Source: Escallonia rubra
Lineage: Eukaryota; Streptophyta; Magnoliopsida; Escalloniales; Escalloniaceae
Direction: 5' to 3'
DNA length: 64,000 bases
Assembly: GCA_033065855.1 (NCBI GenBank)
Contig: JAVXUO010002486.1
Location: 310,001-374,000, forward strand
Shown: positions 1 to 13,083 of the stretch, in pieces
Numbering within the stretch: the first letter of the stretch is position 1
Layout of the letters: each line of letters opens with the position of its first letter
Translations under genes and position numbers: made by a program
Notes under the pieces: model-generated
Database searches by the model: none
The model's input: only the letters and a program-made list of their open reading frames with translations
What the model was told of the DNA's origin: nothing

Positions 1-22
1 TCTCTCTCTCTCTCTCTCTCTC
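1..22. repeat. (TC)n microsatellite
   Basis: A pure TC run opens the window and ends in CAG. A TC/CT-rich tract sits at the equivalent place in the second MEB-like copy (about 17,378-17,415), so it probably belongs to the polypyrimidine part of an intron. Confidence 0.85.
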
Positions 23-157
23 AGGTAACTACTCCCCCCACTTCAAAATTGTTTTCCAAAGATGTAAAGACATTGCCTTTACTCATTGTTCTCACCCTAG
101 TTTGATTTATCAAACAAAACTTCGTTGATCTGTAATCACGATTTTAGTTCCAATTAG

Positions 158-3100
158 ATGTTAGAAAAGTTTACAATCGATCCTAGTCAACGGGTGAAAC
201 GACCAGGTCCAAATCCCCACCGGAGGGCAATGCCTCCCTCGAAAGGGCTAGCTAAAGTAAGTACCTATGAGTTTATGGCAGGGTACTTATGCGGTGGAAC
301 CCTTGTTGGTGCAATGTCAGAGAATAAACACTTGAGTGATATATTATGTTCGGAAAAGAAGGATATTCTTTGTGCTTACGTTTCTTGGACTAATAGGTTG
401 ACTTCGGATGCAGGAACCGGTAATCGGGCGGATGTGGTAGAAAACAATGTTGGAGTACCCATTCTCTCATCCAACTTGAATGAGCAGAATGGTCTAGAAA
501 AAAACAGTGTGGGCGCGCCTTCTCGATCATCTAACTGGAATGAACAATATGGTCAAACCTCACCTGCTGAAGCATTTATTGCTGTCGGGCTTATAAATGG
601 TAAAGTCATTGGAGAAAACGTTTTAGCTTCTTCGGCACAGGAACCTGCAAAACCTGGACAGGTGATGGCTGCTGGTGGAGAGCAATCAGAGGATGCCATA
701 GAAAAGAGCAAAGGTATTGACAGCTGTTCAGTTTTTGCTTGTGTGTAAACAAGAAATACTTGAAAACTGGTGGCCATCTTTAAAACTAGGTCTTTTATAA
801 AGGCTGAAGTGTGCCTTTTCTCCTGCAAAATGCTATTGCAACTAGGAAGTCTAGCAGTGTCTTGTTTATACGATAGACAGTAATCAAAGGTTGTTCTTTA
901 TGTGATATCCTAGATTTGATGTGATCTACGAAGCTTACATAGACCAAGCATGCATTTGCTTGTGTATGTAACATTTAGATTCAGATTTTCTAGTCAAATT
1001 GACAAAGAGTTTGCTCTCTTACTTTTTGTTGCTGAAGAATGAAGTTACTTGTGTTTGTCTTGATTGGTTGTGATGTGTCTCTTTGATACTATATAAGGAA
1101 GGATTGCTGAGGAACTGATCATCTACTTTGGTGTATCTGGTATAGAAATTTGTTTGCAATATTTTTTACTAGATTTCACATTTTGCTCAATTTATTGGTG
1201 CAGACCATTCTGAATTAGACACTGCCAATCAGTTGAACTCAGCAAGCTCTTTGACTGAAATTCCACACAATCATGAGAGCGATAATCCAGAAACCAAGTT
1301 TCCTGGAAAGACTGCAATTAGTATGGGAGAACCTTTAGAAGAAGCTGATACTACACATTCGCAAGACGGATTGAAGCTTTTTATTCCCTCAAATGTGGGA
1401 ACGTCTATTATGGGGAATTTGCAGACAGGCCAAAAACTTAATGTGGCAATACAAAAGAATGGTGCAGGTATAGGTTTGACTTTGTATAACTTGCCAACCT
1501 TATTAAAGTTTTTTAGTAGGTAACCATGTTTGATTATATAGCAACATAGACAACCACGTTTTTCTTTTGACTTGCCTTTCCCGAGTTTGGCTTTGTACTT
1601 CTGAGATATAAATTACAATGTCTATTAGAAGGGGTTGCATTCTTCCACTGCAATCCTTTTGGAACCTGAAGTACAAGCTAATCATTGCTGAAGATTTTAA
1701 AGCAATCATGTTCTGTCAAAAGTCAGGAATAAGGTTTAGTTTCTTGATCGATTTCTTCATGCATATGGAATGGTGCGTGTGCAGATGGCATGGAAACATT
1801 TTTGTTATTGGCAAAACAAGTTCCTGTACTTGAGGAGTCGGATATGGATGGCAAAGTCAACATTTCAGCATTTATAGCTCATGACAATGAGCAGACTGTA
1901 GGAGCTGCACTCCTCACTGAATCTGCAATTAAAATTGAGAACGGAAATCTTGGAATTGATAAAGGTACGTAGCAATTTCCAAGTCCTCATACCATAAACT
2001 GCACCATTACAATCTTCTATGAAAACATTCTGCATTCTGCACTAATGTTGGCAGATGGAGCCTATCCTTCTGAAGTTTCTCAACACAGCATCATCAAAAC
2101 CAAAGTGGATATACTTGGACAGGAGTCTTTGAAAGTTGACACAGATGCACTAATATCATCAGTACAGGATGCTTCATTGTCTCAAGATAGACCTGTTGAC
2201 ATTGGTAACGGGTTAAAGGATATGCCTGCAGAGCGCGTTACAGGTAAGAAACACACATATGTCAATCAGTTTTTGAGTGGCGGTGAGTGGGAATGTGTTT
2301 TGTTGGCTGCTAAGAACGGAACCGGCTTCATTTGAGACTACTTCACATGGGGTGGTTTGGGCGGTAACTCTTTCCTTAGGTTCATCATCTTGCCTTCCTT
2401 GGTCTCCCCATTAAAAATAACCACCCCCCACAAGGGTGGCCCCTATGCACAAGATTCCCACCATTGCAAAGTTTGGGACGAGTTGATGTATGCAGCCTTA
2501 ACGAATGTTCCGTGTTGTGAACACGTGACCTCCAAGTCAGCAAATGCTATATGTCATTAACGGAAATATGTTAGTGTATGAACCAATAATCTAGCTTCTA
2601 GAGTACTGAAGTTCCACTATGTTGGGGACCCGTGTGAGGTAAGAAACTGTACGTTGGCTTATGTAATATCCGTCAAGGCGAAATATCTCCTTTCTCCAAT
2701 TTCCTTGAGTTACTAGATACCGAGCGCAGATTCTTAAAAACATGTATAAAATTTCTTACAGGACTATCTTGTGCAAACACTATGTGCATAAAAAAATCTT
2801 GCTTGAAGTGCATGGTACTAAGATTCCATAATCGAACCATTCTTCCTTAATCTTAAATAATCTTTCATAAATAACGTTGTCTGTTTTTAGAAATTTATTT
2901 TCAGGTATTTTACCTGTCAAATAGGGTTGTTAATACTTTGAGATGCAGGCAAGGACACAAAAATAGTTGTGGATGGCGGGCAAGTTACACAAGCAAAATC
3001 TACAAGAGCAGAATATAAGATTGTGCCTGAAGAAACTGGGGCTTCACCACAAATTGAGACTCGAATCAGCGTGGTCGAGCCAACAGTTGCCACAGCTAGA

Positions 3101-4496
3101 TATGTTCGTAGATTAGATATAATTAAGAGCATTGTTTATGGTGGGTTGATTGAATCGATTGCAAGTCTCTGTGTCGTGTCATCTGCTGCTGGCGGTGATG
3201 CTGCCACATGTAAGTATTCTTTCTGCTGTTGCTTTCTCTTGACTTATGAGACCAGCTTCTGGATTATTTAACTGCATTTTACGGGCCTTAATTCATTTGA
3301 TGTTATTGTGTCTGTTAGATAGCCAGTCCTGTCCAAAGGGTGCAACAATTGGCTTCCTTTAGTTTGTTGTATATTAGCCACAGTTTTGGTAATTGCCTTA
3401 CAAGATGTTCATATGCAGATGCATATAAGTCATTTATGCTCTAACTTGGATTATCTTGAATAACTCCTTGCAGTCGAAGGTTTAATTTCGTATCAATAAA
3501 GATGTTATGTGGTTTCTAGCTGAACAGATATGTGGATTGCAAGTGTTTAGTTGTGCAGATAATAAGGAATTTCTGGAACTAGTCCTTGAGTAGGTGGTTG
3601 AATTACAGCAAACTACTTGGTTATTTACCTGGTGATTTTTGTCCTTTATATCAATTTGTGGAGTTCATCACTTCTGTAATATGATATTACTTGTTTATTT
3701 TAGTTGAGGCCCTCAATGATTAACACGTCTCAGTTACTTATCTCGTCTTCTGTTAATTCAGTGAATGTTTTGGCTTTGGGATTGGCTAATCTGATTGGCG
3801 GCCTACTCGTCATTTTTCATGATGTGAGTAATTCTTGGTTTCAAATTTGTTCAGTACTCAATGATTTTACATCCTGATATAAATCTAGGCATCTTCCATC
3901 TCTTGTGAAAACCCATCACTATATTAAATTCATCGAAGCAAATCTCTGATCCAAGCCCCTACTAACTTAATACTCGTCTGATGATGTGTGGCTAGAATTA
4001 AATTTTCAAACCCTGACATGCATTTGTCAACTTACAGCTATGGGACCTGAAAAATGATCATACCCGTCGGACTTCCTATCAAATAGCTGAGCACGTTGAT
4101 CGATACCAAGAACTATTGGGTCGGAGATCAGATTTTTCACTCCATGCAGTCGTTGCGGTGTTATCATTCCTCATCTTTGGCTTAGTACCTCCAGTCGTGT
4201 ATGGCTTCTCGTTTCGCAAGAGTGATGACAAGGAACTCAAGCTTTTAGTAGTTGCAGCGGCTGCGCTCCTATGCATAACTGTGCTAGCTGCCGGGAAGGC
4301 CTATGTTCGGAGGCCGCCCAAGTTATACTTCAAAACTGTAGGGAACTATTTCACTTTGGGGTTGATGGTCTCGGGCGTTTCTTATGCAGTTGGTATCCTG
4401 ATCAAGAAATTGCTGGAGAAGCTCGGTTTGTTCGAGTCAAGCTTAGGTGTCACCCTGCCCCAACCAATGCAGCCTGCAGCATGGGCGTCCTATTGA
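158..4496 (+). CDS. Membrane protein of ER body-like (VIT/CCC1-related), 5'-truncated by window edge
   Basis: Seven exons keep one open frame with GT-AG borders: 158-713 (or from 207), 1204-1467, 1785-1964, 2055-2243, 2949-3209, 3762-3823 and 4038-4496, ending TGA. Reading from ATG 158 gives 656 residues. The first part is hydrophilic. The last three exons carry the membrane domain: RRLDIIKSIVYGGLIESIAS, then LNVLALGLANLIGGLLVIFH, then several hydrophobic helices ending QPAAWASY. This matches plant MEB1/MEB2-like proteins, which resemble VIT1/CCC1 iron/manganese transporters. In Brassicales these sit in the ER-body membrane; elsewhere the role is open, so metal transport here is inference. 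A stop codon lies directly before ATG 158, and a CAG at 204-206 in the phase shared by the other introns suggests the true exon starts at 207 with more exons to the left. A broken copy follows at 9.7-21.3 kb. Confidence 0.82.
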
Positions 4497-4808
4497 TGTT
4501 CCAAGTTAGCCATCGGACAAGGAGAGGGAATAAATGGCGCGGTGCTGGAAGTGGATGGACACAACATACCAGGAAAGTGGTGCTTGTCAGCCGACGTGCA
4601 TGGAAACAGTTTTGTCTAACAATGTGTTGCCCTGGAAGCAAATAATAGGAGGATAAATACGCCTCTGGTATTCCGGAGATTTTGTCTTAATACACTTGCT
4701 ACTCCTTCCTTTTGGTATTAAATTATAAGTTGAAATGACTTAATTGCCATTAGATGTGTAATGGACTTTCAAAAATTTCCAGCCTAATCCGATAAACCAT
4801 AAAAATGA

Positions 4809-5790
4809 GGGAAAATTGCAGAAACCACCCTCGTGGTTTGGGTCAGTTGCAAAAAGACCCTCATAGTTACAAATGTTGCAAATGACCGCCTGAATATGCA
4901 AAAGTGTTGCTACAGACGATTTCTGTAACAGAATAATTGAAATGTCTAAATTGCCCCTCTATATAAGCCCTAAAATGAGATCTAGGGATTGTCTGCTCCA
5001 CCCAAAGAAATGGCCGGCCGTAGCTTCGGCCATTTCTTTCGTCCATCTGCGAGCCGGTGAAAGACCGGATCGTCGCTGCCACAATCGCCATCACCATGGC
5101 TCTGCATCGCTTCAAGGGGCACCGTCGCCGTCACGACAGGCAACGGCTAACAGCGCCGAGGCATTGGGCCGAAATCAAGCCCATCTCGTACACGACGGCA
5201 CCACTCCGTCAAGATCGCCGGCTGAGACAACGGCTAACAGCGCCTCGAGCGCCCCACCGTCGCTAGCGCGCCACAGTTGCGCCGCCGTTAGTGCCACCAC
5301 CTAGGCAACCGATCTGTGTCACCGCCGAGGCAAAGATTGGCGCCTCCTCAAGTCGCCGCCGGCCGTGACGCACGCCTCCATTACGCCGCCTCTATGTGGT
5401 GGTCCGGTGACCAGCGTTCCCTCTCTTTCCCCCTTCCCCTTCCTCTTCCATCTCGTCCCCTTCCTGTTGCCTCATATGTTTTCTTGTGCCGGCCCTAATT
5501 AGGGCTTGATGGCTAGGGTTAGGTTAGGGTTTGGTTAGATTAGATTGGAGAAGAAATTGGACTTGAGTAGGAGTAAAAAAAGAAAATGAGGGTACTTTCG
5601 TCTTTCCAACGTATCAAAAATTTATCAAACGCACTTTTAAGAGAGTGAACATCACGCCCCGTTAATTTGGATGAATTTTCTAACGGTGTCAAAAAAATTG
5701 ACACAATAGGCGGTCATTTGCAACATTTGTAACTATGAGGGTATTTTTGCAACTGACCCAAACTACGAGGGTGGTTTCTGCAATTTTCCC
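4809..5790. mobile_element. Non-autonomous Mutator-like element (MULE-A) with 9-bp TSD
   Basis: The two ends are inverted repeats of roughly 80 bp, beginning GGGAAAATTGCAGAAACC on the left and mirrored as GGTTTCTGCAATTTTCCC on the right. The element is flanked by an exact 9-bp direct repeat TAAAAATGA at 4800-4808 and 5791-5799, the Mutator signature. No transposase is visible. The interior (about 5,000-5,480) is GC-rich, unlike the AT-rich flanks, and includes a perfect 13-bp stem at 5004-5016/5027-5039. Overlapping open frames there look compositional. The same TIR family recurs at 62,144-63,288. Confidence 0.92.
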
Positions 5791-5799
5791 TAAAAATGA

Positions 5800-6600
5800 C
5801 CACAAAACCACCATCCCTTATAGATCCGACGACCACAAACATTGCACTACCAATAGTCCCACCTTTCTGGGTTCCTTCACCACAAACCCACTGACCGACA
5901 ACCCTAGACCCACCGCCGCCACCACCACTGTTCCCCCACCATTAACCAATTCTAACACTGCTTAATCAATCCCACCACCAATTAACCATTCATCACCACC
6001 AATAGTTCTTACCACCAGTCGATCCCTCCCGCAACACAAGCACACCACGCCACGCCAGATCCCCCAACCAAATTTATAACCACCACAACAAATTCACCAC
6101 AAACCCACTTTGAAGAGTGTGCGCGTGCGCGTGCACGTGTTTGTGAATATGTCGAACCTCATCATGGGGTATAAGAAAATAAGAAATGGGCTGGTGTTGG
6201 AGTTGGTGTTGGTGGTGATCGGTATTAGGGTGGAAGCCTTGGTGATGGGTGGTGGTGGTGTTGATTTTGAGACTTGTTTAAATTGTTAAGGTGATGGTAG
6301 TAAGGGTATTTTTGGTTTTTGAAATATCTAATGCTTAAATGGATCGAAAGATAACGGAATGGGGCATGTAATATGCAGAACAAAAGGTGTAGGGATGTTA
6401 GTGTAATTTTTCAAAAGAGAGGGATAGCAGGTGTAAACAAAAGCTTTGAGACACCGAGTGTCATTTATCAAGCTACATTTTGAGACACCGAGTGTAATTT
6501 CAATAGTTACACACGGCTATGCGTAACTATTGAAATTACACTAAGCTACATTTTCTTTTTAATTCACAAAGTTAAGAAAATTATTTGGAAGACGCAATGT
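5800..6600. mobile_element. Decayed TIR-element remains, no gene
   Basis: The left part is CCA-rich (about 5,800-6,100) and the right part is GT-rich (6,110-6,300), like the interior of the element at 21,589-22,939. At 6,500-6,545 an inverted repeat around GTAATTTCAATAGTTAC resembles that element's terminal sequence. MULE-A appears to have inserted beside or into this older element. Ends and target duplication could not be fixed. Confidence 0.4.
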
Positions 6601-6624
6601 CAGTCATAACAAAATATCCAAAAT

Positions 6625-8076
6625 GGAAATTTTTTGCTTCTGACTTAGAAGTAGCCTCATCCTGCTACCCTCCACGTGGCGATATCTCATTGGTCCAGCA
6701 ACCAGCTGTCACTCTCCTTGCACGTGATCTACCAGGAAGGCTTAACGGAATATCACCGTTAAACGCATATCTGAAATTTCGGCGTGAACGGTCATCACTT
6801 AGGTAGTCTCTGTCTCTTGTTCACCAAAAAAAAAAAAAAAAAAAAAAAGAAGGTAGTCTCTGTCTCTCTCTCTTCATCTTCTTCCTCACGTCCACACTCC
6901 AAACGTTGCTCCTCTCAAGTGATCGATTGGTGTTGTTAATTTGAAGACTGTTAAATTTCTGGGATCCAAACATTCCAAGCAGAAAACTCTCTCTCACGTC
7001 CACACTCCAAAAATTGCTCCTCTCAAGTGATCGATTGGTGTTGTTAATTTGAAGACTGGTAAATTTCTGGGATCCAAACATTCCGAGCAGAAAATGGAGA
7101 GGAAATTGTGGAGAAGGTACTGAACAGAATATTGTGAGATAGTTTCTCCACAATAGGAAATTGCTGGGAAAGGAAAGGGAAGTTATGAGAAATTTGTATC
7201 ATATGCATTTGATTCTAGAGAAATTAAAGCAACAGTAAACTTCATGATTCTTGGGGGTTACGATTAGGTTTCTAGCAGCTTTAATTTATAAAGCTTCTAG
7301 TCTCTTTTGATGCTCCCACTTCCTTAATCTGTGCTCATCAAGCCTAGATCTTTGGGGAGACTTGATGATTTTCCCCCATGTTTTCTTCTGGATACAAGGA
7401 AAAGATGATGACCAAGAAGTATTTACCTCCGGCATCACCTCTGGTGGGGGAAATTGAACCCAGCAAAAGCTTGATAGTGATTACTAGTGGACAGAGATGA
7501 AAATCCACAAAGATTTGTTGGGTTCAGCTAACCATTTCATGAAAATCCCACCAACAGTTTCTGGAGTTTGAACAAGAGGAAGAAGATTGGAATGGAGAGA
7601 GAGAGAGAGTCCTTATTCCTGCAATTGATCGATGGTCTCTCTCACTGCTGATATGAGTGTCCCCTCTCTTATTCTTCCCCTCTTATTTTTATCGTTCTTG
7701 CACTCCATTAATTTAGACCTCCTCTTTGCTGATATGAATTGATCGATGGTCTCACTGCTGATAGAGTCTTCGATGTAAACAAGAGATAACGGATGGAGTG
7801 TGGACGGCGGGACGAAGACGATGGGAAGTAGAAAGCAGTTTTTGGAGTGTGGACGGGAGAAATAAGATGGGGAGAGAGAGAGAGAGAGAGAAAGCTACGT
7901 GATTACCATTTCCACTGGAATTACAGGAATGCTGTTAACGGTGATATTCCGTTTAGCGTCACCACGTAGATCACGTGCTAGGAGCCTGACTGCTGGTTTT
8001 CTCGACCAATGACATGATGCCACGTGGAAAGAAATCAGGATAAGGCTACTTCTTGGTCAGCAGCAAAATTTTTTCC
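6625..8076. mobile_element. Long-TIR element (MULE-like), non-autonomous
   Basis: Imperfect inverted repeats of about 150-180 bp bound this stretch. The left arm reads through TTGCTTCTGAC, CCACGTGG, GTCATTGGTC-like and CGGAATATCACCGTTAA; the right arm mirrors the same blocks, including AACGGTGATATTCCG near 7,938-7,952. The interior has a 108-bp tandem repeat, GA-rich tracts and no transposase frame. I could not find a matching target duplication, so the superfamily is inferred from TIR length. Confidence 0.7.
6887..7102. repeat. 108-bp tandem repeat, two copies
   Basis: The block starting CACGTCCACACTCCAAA and running through GATCCAAACATTCC occurs at 6887-6994 and again at 6995-7102 with only a few differences. 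It lies inside the long-TIR element. Minus-strand open frames here simply read the repeat twice. Confidence 0.9.
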
Positions 8077-8085
8077 TTTTTCATA

Positions 8086-9595
8086 TACTTGCACTTGTTT
8101 TTTTAAGAACATTTGACAATAATAGATGAAGAGTTTAAAATTTAATAATTGTCATTAAGCCTACGCGAAGTACTTTGGATCTAGAATGAAGGTGGTGGGT
8201 GGCAGAGACGTGTGGACCAAGGTGACATGAATGATCAGATTTTGGTCAGGTCAACAATCACATGGCTCTCATTTCATATTCATGTACGGGTCCGTGGTGG
8301 TGCCCTGGCTTGTGAACACCGTACTACTCTGATTCTTTGTCCACAGTCCACACTACTGTGGTTCTATTGGGTGCATAGTGTGCTATTTTTCTGATAAAAA
8401 ATTAACTTTAATAAGCAAAAGTTTTAAATCAAACCAATCAACACTACCAAATCAAGATTCATGAATTTTTCAGATCTTCCATATTTTATTTCGAGAATAC
8501 ACAAACAACAATTCTTTCTAAAACCCATTAAGTTACCAAATAGATCAAGAGCACCAACACCCATGAAGCCCCTTCAGATGTGGTAGAAGATGGCATGACA
8601 AGGGAGAGAGGTTTAGTCATGTAGGCAAAGAGCAGCACAACATCAACACGTGAAGAGGGCCTTCCCTAAGAAGAGGGAGGGAGAGAGAGAGAGAGAGAGA
8701 ACAAAGATAGGCTTTAATTTAACTCGAGTAACATGGCTGCATGTAGGGCGTGAAATTAAATTGAACGATTGAGATTCAGTCTACAGAGTCACTGTTGTCT
8801 GTGTCCGTGCAAATAATGCTATACTAGCTAGAAGTTAAAAGTGCACTTACATTAACATAGACAATCAAGTAAATAGAGTATAACTCAGCGCCGTGAAAAT
8901 GCAAAAGAATGACATCTGACAAAAACTCATTTTGGCGTAACATCTCACAAATCACAAAAATAAGCGAATATCCTAAGATAAACAAGTCTCCGTTCTATCG
9001 GAACGCTGAGACACTTTCCAAACCACATAATCCAACTCACTAAAAAGGCATGGAATTCGACCAAGCATGTGTCAAAATGCTTCATGGTTGTACAATGCAG
9101 TAGGTTTGATTCATCGGTTGCATTAACCCAATTGGGACCCAATGCTTCATGGTTGTACAATGTAGTAGGTTTGATTCATCGGTTGCATTAACTCAATTGG
9201 GACCCTACTTTGCCAGGTTTTTCTGTTCCTTGTTAATGTTGGTAAGGGCTCTTTAAGTGCCCATGAAACTTTTGGTGGAGGGTCAGCAGTAAATTTAGAT
9301 TTAGTGTTTGTTCGTGGCGAACGATACGGATGATGTATGTTTAGTGTGAAATTATATAAAAGAAAGTTTTGTCAATAAATTCGCTAAATGGAGGGTCAGC
9401 GAGAGGACAAAGTTTGATTTTTCACTCGTTTTCTCACTTAACAGTCAAACCAAGTCAAGCGAGCAACGAACTCGCCACGAGTTGTAGTTTAGGAACTTAC
9501 TCGTCACAAGTGATTAGTTGAGGGGGTCTTATTGTATTTTCCTTGATTATCTTTCAATCAACCTTTGACTTGACTTAATAATGATAACGACCATC
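8086..9595. other. Gene-free intergenic stretch
   Basis: AT-rich sequence with a GA microsatellite near 8,680-8,700 and a 65-bp duplication at 9,076-9,205. Open frames are short, with no recognisable domain or splice structure. It ends in the promoter of the second MEB-like copy. Confidence 0.6.
9076..9205. repeat. 65-bp tandem duplication
   Basis: The unit beginning AATGCTTCATGGTTGTAC and ending in AATTGGGACCC appears at 9076-9140 and again at 9141-9205 with two or three substitutions. No gene overlaps it. Confidence 0.92.
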
Positions 9596-9612
9596 ATTAG
9601 TTAGTTGAACCA

Positions 9613-9620
9613 TATATAAA
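9613..9620 (+). promoter_or_regulatory. TATA box of the second MEB-like copy
   Basis: TATATAAA lies 69 bp upstream of the ATG at 9689, leaving room for a start site near 9,640-9,650 and a short leader. It suggests the copy once had, or still has, its own promoter. Confidence 0.6.
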
Positions 9621-10204
9621 GTGCGGCTCCCTATTGGGTAGAAAGAAAAGAAGGCTGCTTGTAGTTGTAGTAGCTCTGCGTTGTAATAATGGAAGTGGCG
9701 GAGCAAAGACGGGAGCAAGAATGGGAAGAGGAACTGGAAGAGACGGGTTTGCTAGAAAGGCGGGCAGGGCATCAAACGAATGGTGATGGCGATGACAAGT
9801 CTGATCACCATGATAATAAAAAAAATGGAGATTTGCTGGGATCCCCACATCCTGGCAATGGAGTTGATGCTTTGGGTGCCCCTGAACAGCATCCAGGTGA
9901 CGGAGATGAGCTTAAAGCTGGTAAGAATGGCGTTGTGGTTGATGAAGAAAAGGGTGCAAAAGACGGGCAAGAAAGATCAGAGAATTGCGTCTACTATGAC
10001 AGTGACAAAGGTACTTGCTTGTAAATAGAAATGATATATATGTACTTACACTGTTGACAAATTTGTTTATGTGTATTTCTAAGTGCCGATTCTTGGTTTC
10101 TGTGTTATCTTCCGCAGTAGGGGATTCTGCTTCTTCCGGTGACACATAATATGTTTGTTAAATATGATAATAGCGTTAGGTTCATTCTCGCATATGATAA
10201 CTTA

Positions 10205-10587
10205 GGCTTCGTTTGGTAATATTTATTTTTTCAGTTTTTTTTTCAGTTTTGTAACTTTGAGAAAATAAACGAGTTTGACATACAGTTTTTGTTTTTTTTC
10301 CCTTCAGTTTTGAAACCAGTTTTTAAAATATGACTTTTTTTCAAAACTCCAAAAAATAGTTTTCGATTTTCAGTTTTGGTTTTTATTTTGAGACCACCAC
10401 CACCCTCCCACCGCCGGCGGCCATCGGCCACAACCACGCCCCATCACCGCCACAGCAAATCACCACCAAAGAAAAAACTCAAAATAAAAACTGGGTAATT
10501 AAACATCTATTTATTTGTGTAAAAAAAAAATTAAACTGGTTTTGATTTTTATTTTTTTGAAAACTGGAAGTGTTACTAAACGCTACC
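10205..10587. mobile_element. Small TIR MITE (hAT-like) in intron
   Basis: The left end GGCTTCGTTTGGTAATA mirrors the right end TGTTACTAAACGCTACC, a GCGTTTGGTAACA-type terminus common in plant MITEs. The interior is T-rich then A-rich, with repeated CAGTTTT motifs, and no coding. It lies in the first intron of the second MEB-like copy. The target duplication was not resolved. Confidence 0.5.
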
Positions 10588-10589
10588 TT

Positions 10590-10860
10590 AATATGGTATG
10601 AGAGCTCTGCTTTGGCAGGGTCTTGAGTTCGATTCTTCCCACTTGCTTATATGGTCCCCTTTTATTGTTGTGCAGTTTGCACTTGCACTCAATTTATTCA
10701 CGTACTTAGTGGTGGTACACCCTGATTTGTATCTCCACGTGAGGGAGAATGTTAAGTATGATAAAATTGTTGGGTTATTCTCTACAAGTATAAACTTTTA
10801 GAGCAGATGATAATTTAACGATGTTCGTTTTCGCTTTACCGAGCTTATACATAAAGTTTC
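10590..10860 (+). mobile_element. LTR-element relic, internal plus LTR-start piece
   Basis: A primer-site-like GGTATGAGAGCTCTG near 10,594, a shared GTTCGATTCTTCCCACTTG stretch, a purine-rich CGTGAGGGAGAATG and an LTR-start-like TGTTAAGTATGATAA match, in order, the relic at 20,505-20,915. It is broken and old; no second terminal repeat was seen. Confidence 0.5.
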
Positions 10861-13083
10861 ATACAATATATGATTAAGATAATGTTAACCAACACACAAT
10901 TTTACATAGAGATACCTTTGTAAGTCAATTTAGCATCAAAATGCGCATCGCCATTTTGACCATCGCAGTCTGTAGGAGTCAGCTGCAAACGTGTAGCAGA
11001 AGTGTTGGGGTGCCGAGTCGTGCCCGAGCACAACGCTTTATGGAGTCATGGTGCATGATAGCTGCAAAGCTATTAATTAAGACTTCCTTCTATTAAGATT
11101 ACCACGCAAAATAAAAAAGTATATTGAACCAATAACTGGTACCATTAAAGCCAGACGTAACCTAGGTTAAATAACAATAGGGGTAACAGTATGGTTAAGA
11201 AAATTTTCTTATATCTCCAAATTTATATTCTTTGGTGATTGTCAATGACGTTTTTTCTAAGAAAATTTGGATCATAGGGCGACTAGGGTTCAAGTAAATC
11301 GGTGACATGTTTCATATCTGCACGAACTAGTACTTGCCTTGAAATAGATCTGTAAGTTGCCTTCTTGTTGTAAGTTCTTTCATGTGGTTTCACTTGAATT
11401 GTATTGTGCTGTATACTTGTTCCTTTTCGCATCCTTTTTAACTTTTGGGCTTGTAGAAAATCAGCTACTCTGCATACAACACGAATTATATCTTCCCCCT
11501 TCTCCGCCTCTCATTATTGACAAGCAACGAAATGGTTCAGTACTGAATGGTGATTATATCTTACACCTGCAGCGAATGATTTTGATCGTGATAGTGACCC
11601 AGACGATGTGTTCAGATCACTACAAGAAAACTAGCCAATAGCCACGAAATTGCCTACGGCTCACACGGAGCCGTAGATACAAGTCTATTTAGACCGACGG
11701 TTCAGATTGAACCGTGGCCATTGCTTCTTCTCGAAATTGTAACCCATTTGCATCTGTGCGGCCGTGTGAATTGGGTCGAAATCAGAAAGAGCTTGGAGAT
11801 CTTTGGCGAGAAGTCGATAAACAATCTCTCAAACGCAAACCCCACGGCTGATTACCGTGGGGATAGGAATTGAAGATCAGGCGCGGGCAATTTTGGCAAT
11901 TGGAATTGCACAAAACCTAGCTCGAATCAGATTTTGGGGCGCAACAAGAACTTCACTGAAGATCTGACTTCTAGGTATGACGTTCTTCTTGCTTCTTTTT
12001 GTCAATCACTCACACCATGCCGATCTTCTTCTCTCTTGTGGGACGTTTGTTGCACTGCTGGGTCTGTATGGGTAGCTGGGGTCGTGGGTGAAAAAAACGT
12101 GACTGGTTAGCTGTGTCCGTGTTTTGGGAGGGGTAGGGGGCTGTGGGTAACCGGTGGTGGGCGTTTGTTGTCTGTTCTGTTTGGGGGTCATGGTGAGCTG
12201 TGTAATAATGGAATTGATGTGTGCTTTAGATTACTGTGGGGCGTGTAATTTAGCCATAAACATGACTGTGAGGCCATGTTGGTTGAGGAATTTTTTTCTG
12301 GGGATTTTCAAGCTTCGGGTGAGGATTTTGGTCATGTTTCAGCGTAATCTTAGAAGATATATTCATGTTTAATTGATTTTCGGGCTTCAAAGTGCTAAAG
12401 AAAAGGAATTGTAGTGGTCCAATGGTGCTATATATATGTTTACAGTGTGTGTGTAAGTGTGTGTATATATATATATTCGGGTGTAATTGTGGAAGGTTAT
12501 GGACATGATTAGGAATTAAAGAGTGACATGTGATGTTTCAAGAGTAGAGAGATGATTTTGGTGTTGAATATATAGCCGAAAGATGGGAGTGGAATGGAAT
12601 GGACAGTGAATGCGTGGGTGAGCTGTGCAGTGTTTTTTAGTGTGTCAGTAAGTGTATGTGTGTGTTTTCAGGTGTATGAAGATGGGTGATTATGTATCTT
12701 AAGTGTATAATTGTGTAATAGTTCATGGGTAGGTGTAATTATATATATGTCTATGTTGTGAGAGTGTTTGGAAGTGGCCGTGTGTGTGTTTCAGTGTGTG
12801 TATATGAGTATGTGTTCTTCAGTGTGTGAATTCGGTTGTGTATATATATAATTGTGTAACTGTGGGTGTATTTGGGATGTACACGTGTGTTAGTGAGTGT
12901 TTAGGCATGGATTTAAATGGCTATGTGTGAGTAGAATGTGTTAGTGAGCTGTTGGAGTACTGTGTGGATGGGAGAAATGGGTCTCGGCTGGTTCAGGGAA
13001 GAAGAAGGCATGTGTGTGTTTCAAGGTGAAATAGTAGGTGCTGTGGGTAACCGGTGGTGGGTGTTTGTTGTGGAGGACGTGGG

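Noticed and set aside
10118-10138. 21-nt micro-exon in the second MEB-like copy (VGDSASS, correct phase)
   Set aside because: The acceptor is good but the donor GTGACA is weak, and 21 nt gives too little evidence without transcripts.
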